A stretch of DNA of 64,000 bases from Brachypterus glaber. Its lineage: Eukaryota > Arthropoda > Insecta > Coleoptera > Kateretidae. The DNA lies in the NCBI GenBank assembly GCA_958510825.1, contig OY294046.1, positions 9,085,847 to 9,149,846 of the forward strand, written 5' to 3'. This document shows positions 34,685 to 46,639 of this stretch, piece after piece. The notes under the pieces are model-generated. The model was not told the DNA's origin, did not search any database, and worked only from the letters and a program-made list of their open reading frames with translations. Each line of letters opens with the position of its first letter. Positions within the stretch are counted from its first letter, which is position 1. A program made the translations under genes and the position numbers.

Positions 34685-35270
34685 TGCGTGGGTGTCCGCT
34701 ATCTCGGTAAATATCTTACGATAAAAATGCATATAACCAATTTTGTTAAGGAGCAAATTTCCAACAATTTTTGTACAAATATTTTTTTCATTGCGATACT
34801 AACAATTGAGTTATATTCAAAAACAGCCATGTTGAAGGTAAAATTGTTTTTTTCGATTTTTTAGCCAAATAATTCACCGGGGGATAAAAGTGTTTATGAG
34901 CAAACTTGTAGCTATTGAAATTCTCTTTAAGTTTCATGTATTATGAATTTTCATAGGTATTTTGGTACGGTTACAGAGGGCGAGTTGCACCCTTGCAAAA
35001 ACTTGAAATAAAAATTCGTAAGAGCTACAAATTTGCTTATTACCATTTTTATCCTCCGATGAATAATTTGACTAAAAAAAAAAAAATTACCCCCAACATG
35101 GCCATTTTTGAATATTTATAACTCGATTGTTATTAATATATTAAAAACATGATCCAAACAAAAAATGTTGGAAATTTCCTCTTTAACAAAACTGGTCATA
35201 TGAATTTTTAACGTAAGATGCATATTTAGTAGGAACCGCACTATACTTCAAGATAGCGGACACAAAAACA
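34685..35270. mobile_element. Foldback element, ~590 bp
   Basis: The arms are inverted copies about a centre near 34975. GTGTCCGCTATCTCGGTAAA at the left pairs with the reverse of AGATAGCGGACAC at the right. GAGCAAATTTCCAACA pairs with TGTTGGAAATTTCCTC, and AACAGCCATGTTG with CAACATGGCCATT. It is non-coding; the 74-codon open frame here is part of one arm. Confidence 0.78.
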
Positions 35271-37139
35271 CAAAAACGATTTTTTTAGAAATCTAAACGT
35301 TTTACACTTCTTAGACACAGGTATGCAAATTATTTTATCTATTAATTAAAATTGTGGTATCGATCACCTTATAAGAAAACCAATTTAGCGCCGCAGGCGA
35401 TCTTTTTTTAGAATTTTCCAGGAAAGGCATTTTCTTAACACCTTAGATTTTTAAACGCAAATTATTTTATAAAACTTTTTAATTATTTTTTTTGCCCGCG
35501 CACCGTTCTAAAGCTAGTAGGTAGCAAAAATATATATTTGGATTGTTATTCCCGTATCTTCATATGATAATAAACGATAATTAAATTTGGTAGTCAATGG
35601 TGCGGAGGTGAGAATCTGCACCGATAATGAATATGTATATTTACAAAACAATTGATAACTGCCATAAAATAAATTAAAAGGCCGTGAAGATACTTGTAAA
35701 TATGCAAGCACTTAGCGCTTAAACACTGGGGTTGTTATTACCCCCCCCCCCCCGCAGAGTTCTAGAAAAAAAAGTTAAAAAATAAATCGATTTGGCTGAA
35801 ATTTTGCATTTTAATATTTATTTCCCACTGCTTGGTGTTTAATCATATGACTTTTTCTACGAACGTGGGCCACGTTAATTTTTTTTATCCAGGTTGCCCG
35901 GGACAACCTTTTTCCCGGGCACCCCATTTTTGCCAAAATAAAAGTTTTCGCCACTGAAAAAAAGCTTTACCGCTAGCAGAAATTTTTTGCCGGGCCCCTA
36001 CTATCGACGCCGGGCCCCCTCGGAGGCCCGAGCCCCGGGAAACTCCCCCCCCTGAATCCGGGCCTGGTTACGGATTTATCGGATATTTTATGAAAAAATG
36101 TCTAACATTTTTAATTTCTTTAAAATTTTACATTTGTGTAGAAATTTATGGTGTTATAATCTTAACTCAATTTTTTTTTTCATATGGCAGTTGCTTATAT
36201 CTCCAAAATAATTAAAAAAAATATATATAAAAAAATACTGATAAAATTTTGTTTTATTTACGAAATAGTGCCAGAGAATATTTTTTTGTTCATATTTTTT
36301 TAAATATATATTTTTTAAATAAAACAAAAAATAATCACACAAAACGTGCATTCCTTATCAATTATAGTTTTTTGCCTTTTTTCACCCTTGCCCCAGCATG
36401 ATTTGCACCAAAAATAATCCAAACCGAGAACTTTATGGATCAAACTTGTGTAGCAAATATAAAGTCTCTAACTTAAACCTTTTTCGACTTAACCTGCTCA
36501 CAAAAAAATACAAATAAGTATATTTTTTATTAAAAATTAAAAAAAAAAACAAAAAAAACAAAAAATATATATTTTTTTTCAACATTTTGGTAAAAACCAT
36601 TGTTGTTTGGCCCAAAATCCTAATTTATGTAATTCAGTTAAATATTTAGTTGACATGTCATGTTATTATGTTATTATGAAATTTCCGTTACGGACAGGAC
36701 AGGTCAAAATGTTCAAAAATTTTTAGTTTCGTGTAATTCTTTCTCAGTAAAACAAAATATTTTAAGTTAAATTTTTTAGACTGTTGTCAGGCTGAGATAT
36801 GCACATGAAAAAAAAATAGTTTACAAGGCATAGCTTACTTAAATCCACAAAATATCCCCGTTACGGACAGGACAGTTAATTAAGTCACGCAAATAATTTT
36901 TTTAATTTTTTTCAAAAATAAAAAAAACTTTTTTTTAATAAAATTGATTTAATGCGCGCTTTTTAGTACAAAAAATATTTTATCAAATTAGATTAACGTA
37001 AACATATATCTACAGATACAACTTGCATTTAAAAGTTAACCTAAAAAAATACGAAAATTTACGTGGGCAAAAAAAATAGCCCAAATCATACCTTTTTTAT
37101 TTAACTTTTTCTTTTTTAAACTTAGTCGGATTATGAATA
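35271..37139. other. Repeat-rich spacer
   Basis: A C-run lies at 35742-35755. A GC-rich block at 35890-36066 (TTGCCCGGGACAACC, CCGGGCCCCCTCGGAGGCCC, ending CCGGGCCTGG) looks like a decayed transposon end. The phrase CCGTTACGGACAGGACAG occurs twice, near 36687 and 36860. Otherwise AT-rich. No gene supported. Confidence 0.45.
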
Positions 37140-38314
37140 CACGGTGTATTTGAAATAGCGTCGGAAATTTTAACAGATGATTCTACATCATAAAATATGA
37201 CAAAAAGTTCCTATAAACATATGTCTAAAAATGCGTCATAAGGGAGCTACGCCCCTTTGAAAGTGGCTAAAAAAATCGGTTTTTATTTAATAACTCAGGA
37301 ACCCTTTGAGATATATCAACGAGTTTTTGCACGTCAACTAATCCTATCCAGGCCCATTTGTGTGTGTTATTTTCATGTACTTATTTCAACCAGGGGTGTG
37401 CGAAACGGGGGGGGCTTATCAGTTTTTTGTCCCAAACTTTTTTCTGTGTAACTTTTTTGCAATTTTATTTTTGAAATATGATTCCTCAGGTCAAAATACA
37501 TAAAAAAGGTACTCTTGTTGTAATACTGTAGGATTAACCGTTTTCGAGAAAAGTTCATTTGAAGGTGAAATTTCACGGTTCGAGGACGAAAAATTAAATA
37601 CTAAAATGTTGAAAACCAAAATTTTAATGATGCAGGGCGAATGTACATTAAAAACTAAGAAAAAAACCTCATATACAGGTACTTCCAAAAATCAATCCTA
37701 ATGGAGCTATGGTCTCCTAAATATGCACCATTTTTAAAGGGCTATGGTAGCTTTAAAAGCGTTTTTTCGACCTACATGTATGGAAACTTTTTTTCTTAGT
37801 TTTTGATGTAGAATAACACTGCATCATTAAAATTTTGGTTTTCGACATTTTAGTATTCAATTTTTCTTCCTCGAACCGTGAAATTTCACCTTCAAATGAA
37901 CTTTTCTCGAAAACGGTTAATCCTACAGTATTACCAGAAGAGTACATTTTTTATGTATGTTGACCTGAGGAATTATATTTCAAAAATAAAATAGCAAAAA
38001 AGTTACACAGAAAAAAGTTTGGGACAAAAAACTGATAAGGCCCCCCCATTTCGCACACCCCTGGTTTAAATAAGTACGTGAAAATGACATACAAAGATGG
38101 GTCTTATTAGGATTAATTCACGTGCAAAACCTCGTTAACATATCTCAAAGGGTTCCTGAGTTATTAAATAAAAACCGATTTTTTTAGCCAATTTCAAAGG
38201 GGCGTAGCTCCCTTATGACGCATTTTTAGACATATGTTTATAGGAACTCTTTGTCATATTTTATCATGTAGAATCACCTGTTAAAATTTCCTACGCTATT
38301 TCAAATACACCCTG
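37140..38314. mobile_element. Palindromic DNA element, ~1.17 kb, second copy
   Basis: Same family and length as the copy at 5741-6911. The ends are CACGGTGTATTTGAAATAGC and, in reverse, CAGGGTGTATTTGAAATAGC, with TA on both sides. The arms are inverted about a centre near 37725. The two copies differ by scattered substitutions, so they are independent insertions and not a local duplication. Confidence 0.9.
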
Positions 38315-38370
38315 TATAGTACAAAGTTTTTATTATTTCAAAATATTTTGGGAAACTAGTTGTTTAATAT

Positions 38371-38771
38371 TTTTTTCTATTTTGCTACTCTTATAAGCTC
38401 ATAATCACACGCATTTTGCGTGTTCTTATAGGCCCATAGTTTAATTTTTTACAAAATGTTGTGTTTGGGTAATTTTTTACCGTGTTAAAATTGTTGACTG
38501 GTTAATTGCAGTGAAAAAAGAAGAGATGACTGTAAAATATATCAAAATATCATTTGTTTTTAGAATTTTAAACATAGTGTAAACTGTAATGCCAACCCAA
38601 AACAAAAATCCCTAAATCAGTCATCAATTTTAAGTTAAATAGAAAAAATTGTATAAAGCACTTGTTTCATAATACGTTTTTAGAGTACTCTAGAAAACTC
38701 GCTGCAAGCGGCTCGTTTTCTAAACTTGTACTCGTGCGGTAAAAACGTATGTATGAAACTAGTACATTAAT
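38371..38771 (+). repeat. R1 dispersed repeat, copy G with internal deletion
   Basis: Has the first hairpin, then jumps from TAGGCCCATA directly to GTTTAATTTTTTACAAAATG, missing about 100 bp including the GGGTTGGCAAC motif. It ends with the Cys-like hairpin CGCTGCAAGCGGCTCG. Confidence 0.83.
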
Positions 38772-39909
38772 ATACTATTATTTGCTTCCAAATTTTCGTG
38801 CTTGTTTCCCCGACAATTCATTTTCTCACAATTTTTTCGACCAAAAATGTCACAATTTCCACGAAAACTAAGACATACTAAAAAATTAAATGGTTTTAAA
38901 ATCGAAATTTTTTAAGCTTTTTAACGATACCAAACAACATATAAAATGGTTTTATATAATTAGCTAAAACCAGCATAAATTAGCGAGACGCACAGAAATT
39001 TCGTAGAATGACTTATATATAGTTCTCCGCATGAAAGAAAGTCTCCGACGGGAGGGGGAGAAATCATTCGCGCTCTCTTCTTTCCGTCAAGAGCGTTATA
39101 AGGCGTGCGTGCTTACAACGGGCCTTCCACTTGCACACACATTCCAAACATATTTCCCGTAGCCACAGATCCGTGCGTCAAACTATAGTTACCGCTTTAC
39201 AATATTTGCCATTCTTCATTTTGTCGTTGGGGGCTTGCTCCCAGACAGGTCCTCTATTAAAATTCTATTCCGGTCCTGGCTATTCTAAAGGTATCATACC
39301 GTCATACGTCTTCTCTCCAAACCCATTGTTGTTAGGTAAAAAAGCGACAAAAGTTAACGAGAAACAAGTAGTGATGTTAAATATTGCTTCGCATTTTATA
39401 GTATACTCTTCATCGTGGATGGTATATCTACTTCTCCTCAAAGTTTTGGTTTTCGGAACCTTGTTTATTTAACCAGTTACATTATAGGATAGTATCGCAT
39501 GTTTCTCGATATATTTTCCGCGCGCACTTATTATATTTATATATTTTTATATTTAATATATAATATTACTACTAGGTAGGCATAATATATATATATACAT
39601 TATTAATGTCAATAATTATAATTATCATCAAACAGTAAATTAACAAATATTTGAAACGGGATACCCTGTTGTCGAGAAATAGTTTGACATTAGTGACAGT
39701 TCTCATTTAATTGTTTTCTCACAATCATATGATGGAGTTAGACACTTAGCGACTTAAAATATTTACATTTTTGCATTTTTTGAGGCTGATATTGGTTTAA
39801 TGCAACTTTTTTTTTTGAAGTATGTTGGTAATCAGATAATGAAGCAAATTTGATAAAAACCTCATTTTTGAAAAATTTGGAGTTAGACAACTAGAGCCTT
39901 TAGTGGACG
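38772..39909. other. Spacer with a GC-richer, possibly transcribed patch
   Basis: About 39000-39480 is GC-richer and has an open frame of 113 codons (39131-39472, plus strand) with no recognised domain. A promoter or 5' UTR is conceivable but unproven. The rest is AT-rich with a TATATA-rich stretch near 39530-39600. Confidence 0.35.
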
Positions 39910-40137
39910 ATATACATAGATGCGCCATGAGTCCACGTCAAACCAAAATGTTTTCATTGCTCCAGGTAGATTTCACCTTCCCGCTTCTGGTCACCACCCA
40001 TCGCTATAGAGGTTTGTTAACAAATATGTTATACTTCACCTCCTCGCAACTTCACCGCTATAGTGGTTTGTTTACAACTGGCTTTGTATATGTTCTACAT
40101 AAAACAAATCAACATTAGTGCCATATCTATGTATATA
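39910..40137. mobile_element. Probable MITE with ATATACATAGAT TIRs
   Basis: The left end ATATACATAGATGCGCCAT and the reverse of the right end ATATACATAGATATGGCAC agree over the first 12 bases. The interior contains two related phrases (TCACC...CGCTATAGAGG / TTCACCGCTATAGTGG). It is short and non-coding. Boundaries are approximate. Confidence 0.55.
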
Positions 40138-41851
40138 TGATCTAATAAATATACGGTAGTTTCGAATTTTCCAAAATTGTCAAAAATCGCCCTAGACAAA
40201 CAATTCTTGGATATAAATTTATTTCATGAAAAATAAGCAACTTTTTTTTTAATGTCCGTCTGTCTGCCCGTTGGATGTCAAGTTTTTTGTGGACACGATA
40301 ACTTAAAAATGAATAATCCGATTGACTTGAAATTCTCAGGATAAATCAAGTACTATGAGGGGAAGATCCCTATTGTTTTTGAAAGTCATCCCCCCAAAAA
40401 CAAAAAAAATCGAAAATAGCTGCAAGAAAACTCCGATTAACGCATTTTTCGTTTTTCAAAAAAAGATCTTATTTTTAAAAAATTGTTTTTTTTTTCATTT
40501 TTTTTTCTGAAAAAAAAAAAAATAAACATTTTCGTTTTTCGCAAAAAAGAAATTAAAAAAAAAATGATTTTTTTTTTAATTTTTTTTAAAGTATTTGGAA
40601 AAATGCAAGATACCATTCACTGTGATTAGTATACATACTGTACATTTCAGATTATACAAAACAGAGAAAACGAAGATAGGACGATCAGATCAATCCTGAC
40701 GTGTGGAGACGGACGCCCGACGCTCTGTATTTTATAAAAAAAACACACGTCAGCCTTGATCTTTGTTTCATATGTTTTGTTTACTTTCAAATGGATGCGT
40801 AACATTACATATCTTCACGGCTTGTTTTTTTATATTTACTATTAAAAAGCGGCACCCCCTATACCTTTATTATATGCTGTAGGTATTTTTTTAACAATGG
40901 GAGCTTGGGTTTGGACTTTTTCTGCGGGAGGTGTACGTAACTTTTGAACGGCTTAAGATATCAACTTGAAATTTGAAACGCGTAAATAACATAATCCAAA
41001 TATTTTTTTGGTACAGTTTGATATGCTTAGGGGCAGGCTGGTGTACTACATTATTTTAAAGATCCTCAAATTGACTATTCGACTATTTATTTTTTATTTT
41101 TTAGTGTTTAAAATAGAGACTTTTAACAAAAATTTAAAAAAAATCAAACAATTTGTGTTTACTCATTGATTAACTTCATAATAAAAAAAACGTAATATTT
41201 ACTTTTAATTTAAAAATGAGTTAAAAATTAGTTTAAAAGTTTTAAACTAATTTTAAATGATATTATATCTATACTATAGATAAAAATATTAAAAGAAAAT
41301 CTGTAAAAATCGCATTAAAAAAAAATAATAATAAAAACTATATGGTCAAAAAGAGAATTCAATAAAAAAGTCCAAATGATTTCCCTTTCCATTTGAAAAA
41401 ATGTCCCTCCTTGCCCCCTGCTTTCATTTTGCCACCGAAACATTTGAAATTACACATTTTGTGCTCCCAAAGTTCTTAAAGGAGCTTAAGCTTATATATA
41501 ACTTTTGTTTAAAATTTTTTTGATACAATATATTGATATTAACTGTTATTAAAATATTAAAGATTGTTATGATAAATTGACCACCCTGTATATAAGTTGT
41601 TGAGAAAAATAAACACATTTTAACGAAAAAATGCCGGCAGCCTAAAGGTTAAACTCAGTAACCCCCTATATTATCCCTGCCGAGATATTTATATAAACAA
41701 TCACTGGTAAACATTTTAGGTTCCAAGGGTCGAAAGTTATCATGTTCACGGACACATAGATAGACAGGAAAAGTGTTATATATTTTTCCCGAGGGAAGTA
41801 AAAAAAAATGAAAAAAATCTTATTACTTTTTTTACGTTTCTCGACGTATTA
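40138..41851. other. Dispersed repeat fragments, no gene
   Basis: 40147-40390 matches the (GTCC)n / GTGGACACGATAAC repeat at 28770. A 40-bp hairpin around 40690-40765 has arms GATCAATCCTGACGTGTG and CACACGTCAGCCTTGATC. 40925-41040 matches the AACTTTTGAACGG repeat. The remainder is low-complexity. Confidence 0.5.
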
Positions 41852-41976
41852 CAGTCAAACCTCTATAACTCGAAACTCAAGTGACCACGAGATTAGTTTG
41901 AGTTAGAGAGATTTCGGGTAAAAAAAAGGTCAAAATACATTCTTACAATAGAAAATGTGTGATAGAGGTTAGATTG
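41852..41976. mobile_element. Pogo/Tigger-like MITE, 125 bp
   Basis: The left end is CAGTCAAACCTCTATAACTC and the reverse of the right end is CAATCTAACCTCTATCACAC. Both are flanked by TA. CAGTxxAACCTCTATAACTCGAA is the known terminal type of pogo-clade elements. No transposase is present. Confidence 0.78.
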
Positions 41977-43030
41977 TATATCCAAAAAAGGTAATTTTCG
42001 TGAAAAAAAAAATCTGTCTGTCTGTCTTTCTGTCCGGGAAATTAGTGACCACAATAACTCGAGAACGCTTTGACCTAAACTTCAAATTTGGAAAATAGGT
42101 TCCTTATCCAAAATTCTTGGCTGGAATTGTTTTTAGAAAAATTAGGATGGGCTAAGAGGGTCAAAGGGGGGTGAAAATAGGTTTTTACAAATTTTAATTT
42201 TTCGTTTCTCGAAAAAAAAAAATTTTTTTAGAAACAAAAATTTTTAACATTTTTTTTTTCTTTTATTCTTTTCCTTTTTCAAAATTTTTTGGATTAAAAT
42301 GGTTATTTTTGCGAAAGCAGAAACCACATTTTGCGCTCGTAATACAAACAACATTTTTTCTACGATCTAAAATAAATAAATTAATTTCAGGCAGTAAATT
42401 TATAACCTTACAAGGTCGCAACACTTAAAATTTTTTGCAAATTTTGTGGTTTAGAAGAAAAACCCTCATCACTGTAACTCTCCATAATTCCTTAACAACA
42501 AATATTTAACACATCTAAATATTTAGCACACAAAATTGAGATTTTATTAAAGATAAATAATAATTTTATATTAAAAAAATGGAAGAACACAACATTTTGT
42601 AGCATATACTTGACACTGTCAAGTTGACAGCTGTTTTACGATTGACTTGCCGGTTGCCTACAATCTAGCGCGCAAAATTCAATTTTTGCGCTTGCTGTCA
42701 TGGTAACGAGCAGAAAAGTAAAATGCTAAGAAATAGGTTATTTTTCGGTCAGAAAACTTCATTTGTTTTTTGTAGAAATGTTAACTTTTTTTATTAGATC
42801 GTAGAAAACAGTTTTTTTTGAAAAAAGATAATCATTCTTCAAAAAAAAATAGCTGAAAGTATTCTTTTGTTAACAGCATGCTGTTATATAAAATATATAT
42901 AAAAAACTGCTTGCAGTTTTTTATATGTCTCCAGAAAGTATAAAACTAAGATTATTCACGCAAAAAAATATGGAAATTTAAGGACAATTGTAATAGAAGT
43001 CAGGCCAGGCGGGCCAATCCGCCGCTGCTT
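41977..43030. other. Spacer with dispersed repeat and an inverted pair
   Basis: 41995-42190 is a copy of the CGAGAACGCTTTGACCTAAA repeat also found at 7030. TTTTCTACGATCTAA (42357) and TTAGATCGTAGAAAA (42796) form an inverted pair that may mark a ~450-bp element. The part near 42600-42720 is GC-richer with the palindromic TTGACAGCTG. No gene. Confidence 0.45.
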
Positions 43031-43419
43031 CCCAGCAAACTGGTTCGTTGGCCAGACATTGGCGTGTCAATGTTTCCTATATTGGACCAATGTTGGCAAA
43101 CCCACTTTGAGCCAAATAAGGAAACATCGGCCGTCCTAAGGCCGCATACGGGCCAAGTCTTGAAAATGTTGGCCAAACTGCATTGTTCCTACATTGGCCG
43201 CCCGAAGGCCAACGATACATTTTTCAATTTTCAAGTTGGAAATTTATCATTGGTCTTAGGTTGGCCAACGTACGTTGATTCATAAGACTGCGATCTAAGA
43301 TTGGCCATTGTACGATAAATTGAAAAATTTATCGTTGGCCCTTAGGGCTGATCTCTCCTCAGTATGTAGGCCCAATGTGGGTTTGACAGCGAGCGGCTAA
43401 CTAACCATTGTTTGATGGG
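43031..43419. mobile_element. CCCA-TIR element, TTGGCCAA motif family
   Basis: The ends are CCCAGCAAACTGGTT and, in reverse, CCCATCAAACAATGGTT. Both flanks are TT. The interior repeats TTGGCC and TGGCCAA about ten times, plus GGCCAACGATA and TATCGTTGGCC as inverted partners. It is 389 bp, GC-richer than its surroundings, and the 73-codon open frame is not a recognisable protein. Confidence 0.83.
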
Positions 43420-44081
43420 TTTTTCCTGATTGTTCATAAATGTGGTCACCCTGGTTGAACAACCTTATATGGCCATAACTTTTGTTTAGGGAAAAGCAAG
43501 TCTTGAAAATTAATTTAAAAAAGCCACGCATAAAATACTGTTCAAGCTGGAGGCCCACGAAGATTATAGAAAATAGCGCCCCTTCATCGGTCGCCGGCAG
43601 TGGGGGCGTGTCTGTTATCCTTGCTGGGGGCAACCTGAGTCTTTTTTCGGGGACCACCGCACCGCACCGTGTGCATCGCGGGTATTATACCTGGTAGCAA
43701 GCGGAGTATTCGTTTTGTTGCCTATATGAATTTCTACGCTGGCTAAGTTAGACCCGCTCATTGACCTATATTTCTTTTTCTTTTTTTTGCCTATATCTCC
43801 AAGAATTCTAGACGTAGCTCAATAATGCATAGGATAATTTTTGTAGAGAATTATTTAAGCTTTTGGTTTTATTTGTTTTTTTATACGGTAACTAGTAAGC
43901 GAGATCTCGACAACAATAAAAATACGGGTTATGCTCCCTTTCACTCTGATGCACTTATATATAGTTTTCGTCAATAGTCTATTCCCTTTTATTAAGATTT
44001 TTTTTTTCAGATTTTTATTTCTCATTCATTTTTTCTATGCCCATATTTCAACCTACGAGTCATAGTTTTTATTCCTAAAAG
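43420..44081. other. GC-richer unassigned stretch
   Basis: 43440-43700 is open on both strands (86 codons minus, 71 codons plus) with moderate GC. It looks like a decayed element and not a conserved protein. 43700-44081 is AT-rich. Confidence 0.35.
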
Positions 44082-44597
44082 CCACTTTATACGGAGCAAT
44101 TTGTGCGCAAGTTTGATGCTATGCAAGTTTTTTGCAAGAATTATTCAGTCACTGCGCAAGCCTTCAGGCAAGTTTGAGGCCATTTTCGTGCCATCAAATT
44201 ATTTAGAACATGTTCTATTTTTCGGCGATTTTCAAGCAAGTTTTATGGTTATTTTCGTGGTACCAACCTGGAAAAAAAGTTACCAAATCGATTTCATTTT
44301 ACTAATATAGTAGCAACTGCATAGGTTAATAATTATTATTATTAATAATAGGTCGGTCTGTCTAACTAAAAAATTCCTTAAAAAAGCAAATGCTAGGTTA
44401 TGTGTTTGTCAACAAACGCAGAGACACGTCAAAATTGTCTGGTTGGCAGCACTGTTTACCTTGCAATATATAGCACCAAAATTGCGTACAACTTGCTCCG
44501 TGAAAAGGCAAATCAATGTCCAATTGTCCTTATGCTATATCTGGCAGCAAACTTGCATAGCATCAAACTTGCGTACTAATTGCTCCGTGTAAAGTGG
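44082..44597. mobile_element. 516-bp MITE with ~50-bp TIRs
   Basis: The left end CCACTTTATACGGAGCAATT and the reverse of the right end CCACTTTACACGGAGCAATT continue with TGTGCGCAAGTTTGATGCTA against AGTACGCAAGTTTGATGCTA, so about 48 of 54 bases match. The flanks TCCTAAAA and TCTTAATA agree at 6 of 8 positions, a possible aged 8-bp duplication. The interior repeats CAAGTTT. No transposase. Confidence 0.83.
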
Positions 44598-45343
44598 TCT
44601 TAATATGTTTTTTAAATAACTTTTTTTCGTAAATCTTACTTTACCTGAAAAGTTTTTACGTTTTCTGTACCGTCAACTGGGGCGACTTCTGACGGTGTGG
44701 GTGACTTCGGACACAATTTCGCAAAACCCTAATTTCGCAGAACCCCACAACTTGTCACCCACACCATCCGTAGTCACGGTAATAACTAGCGCCTCTTACA
44801 ACTTAAAAAAAAAACCATAGAAATTATTTTTTAAACAAGCAAGAATTAGTTTAAATAAGGTTAAAATTCGAAAAAAGTGGTAATTTTGTGGTATGGTGCA
44901 ATCCAGGGACACACTGTACTAGATAAAGTCTAGTAGATTTAGTAGATATACAGTGCGTTGTTTAAAACGTGAAATTTTACCTTCAAAATTTTGCTCGAAA
45001 ACGGTTAATCCTATGGTATTACAACAAGAGTACTTTTTTTATGTATTTTTACCTGAGGAATACGGTTCTAATAATAAATTAACAAAAAAGTTATACAGAA
45101 AAAAGTTTTTGACAAAAAACTGATAACCCCCGCCCCCGTTTCGCACGCCCCTGGTTAAAATAACAACATGGGAATAATATATGAAGATAGGCTTTATTAA
45201 AATTAGATCACCTGCAAAACCTTGTTGCTATATCTCAAAAATTCCCTAATAAATAAAAACAGATTTTTATAAAGGATTGTAGCTCCCTTACAAACCATTT
45301 TTAGATATCGCTTAAGAAACTTTTTTTCATATTTTTCAATTAA
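44598..45343. other. Spacer with a ~115-bp foldback and palindromic-family debris
   Basis: 44669-44783 is an imperfect hairpin (TACCGTCAACTGGGGCGAC, GGTGTGGGTGAC paired with GTCACCCACACC, GTCACGGTA). 44970-45340 is a diverged half copy of the 1.17-kb palindrome family (GTTAATCCTATGGTATTACA, CGTTTCGCACGCCCCTGG). Confidence 0.65.
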
Positions 45344-45488
45344 AGGCATATCCACAGGCTCGCATAAGAACGTAATACATAACAATGCGATGCCGTGATT
45401 GGCTTGATGTGCCGCCATGTATCTTGTAAGCCAATCACAGCACCGCATTCTTATGTTTTATGTTCTTATGCAAGCTTCTGGATATTCC
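45344..45488. mobile_element. 145-bp foldback MITE with TTAA duplication
   Basis: Two ~65-bp arms (GCATAAGAACGTAATACATA at the left, the reverse of TTTTATGTTCTTATGC at the right, with GTGATTGGCTT paired with AAGCCAATCAC). Both ends are flanked by TTAA, as for piggyBac- or Kolobok-type elements. It interrupts the palindromic-family debris around it. Confidence 0.8.
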
Positions 45489-45640
45489 TTAAGATACACC
45501 CCTTAAAAATATTGAGGCTATTTTAAAAAAATCGTGCTTTACAATGTCCAGTAATCGGAATAAACTCAGTTATGACTTATCAACGTTGAAAATAAACCCA
45601 GAAACATAGGCTTACGGAATAATTTTGCCGAATTATGAGG

Positions 45641-45641
<1 letters not shown>

Positions 45642-45696
<55 letters not shown>
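45642..45696. repeat. (TA)n microsatellite
   Basis: About 27 uninterrupted TA units, followed by GTATATATATCGG. Flanked by AT-rich sequence without genes. Confidence 0.95.
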
Positions 45697-45699
<3 letters not shown>

Positions 45700-46311
45700 T
45701 ATATATCGGTGTTTTTCGAAGAAAAAACCGATATTCGATTTTTCTTTTAAAACTACGAAAGTTTTTAATTTTTATTTGTCCAAGAGTGGCCCACAGGTAT
45801 AGGCTATGACTGACAATGTCTAATAGGAGGTTGAATGTACTGTGGGCTGTAGAATGAAGCGCGTACAACTTAGTTTAGGCACTAAAACGGTAACCGGCTA
45901 AATCTGTTGCTTTGTATGGGGTCGTTTTTAATCGGCCTCCATTTGTCCAAATTACCTTTGGACCTTTTTTAAATGGGCGACTCTATTTATGCCATCGCTA
46001 TCCCACTGGGCCGGTGTTATAACATGTGTTTTTTTATAATTTAAAATAAAAAACTTAACACCAGAGTGGTCGAATGAATCGAAGCGGACCCCGACAGTTC
46101 TGTGTAATTTCACCTACGGGTCGGTGTATATTTTTTTGAAATTGACACATTTCTTTTTTTTATATTTTTTATTTTTTTTTTAAGTCGATTTTTTTGTTAA
46201 TTAGTTTGGAGATATTACTTGATTTTGGTACGTAATAACTATTTCTGCAATCTATTTTCGAGTGATAAAAAGACACTTCTATGCCGTGTATCAGAAGATT
46301 TTTTTGTTTAA

Positions 46312-46639
46312 CCCTTTATGGCGCAGATCCATACCCATACAAAAAAAAATATCTGTGTTTTTTTGTTATTTTTTTTGGTAACCCAAAATGTAATTTATTA
46401 TTTATTTTATTTCTTTTATTCGTTTTTTTTTAGAAAACAATGTTTATAATTACGTAAATAAATAAAAAAAGGAATTACATTTTAATTTTTTTATTATTTT
46501 CCTTTTTTTATTTTTTTATTATTATTTTTTTTTAATTTTGAATATAAGTTGGTCATTATAACCAAATCATTATAACAAAATATACATAGTTAAAAATAAA
46601 AAATAAATTTCTCTAAAGTATACACGGTACCATAGAGGG
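46312..46639. mobile_element. piggyBac-like MITE with TTAA duplication
   Basis: The ends are CCCTTTATGGCGCAG and, in reverse, CCCTCTATGGTACCG, each preceded by TTAA. TTAA plus a CCCT-type terminus is the piggyBac signature. The interior is extremely AT-rich and non-coding. Confidence 0.72.

Noticed and set aside
39131..39472. 113-residue plus-strand ORF
   Set aside because: No recognisable domain, codon pattern not persuasive, no splice or promoter evidence; noted only as part of a GC-richer patch.
45566..45868. 100-residue minus-strand ORF
   Set aside because: A third of it is the translated (TA)n microsatellite (YIYIYI); no homology recognised.
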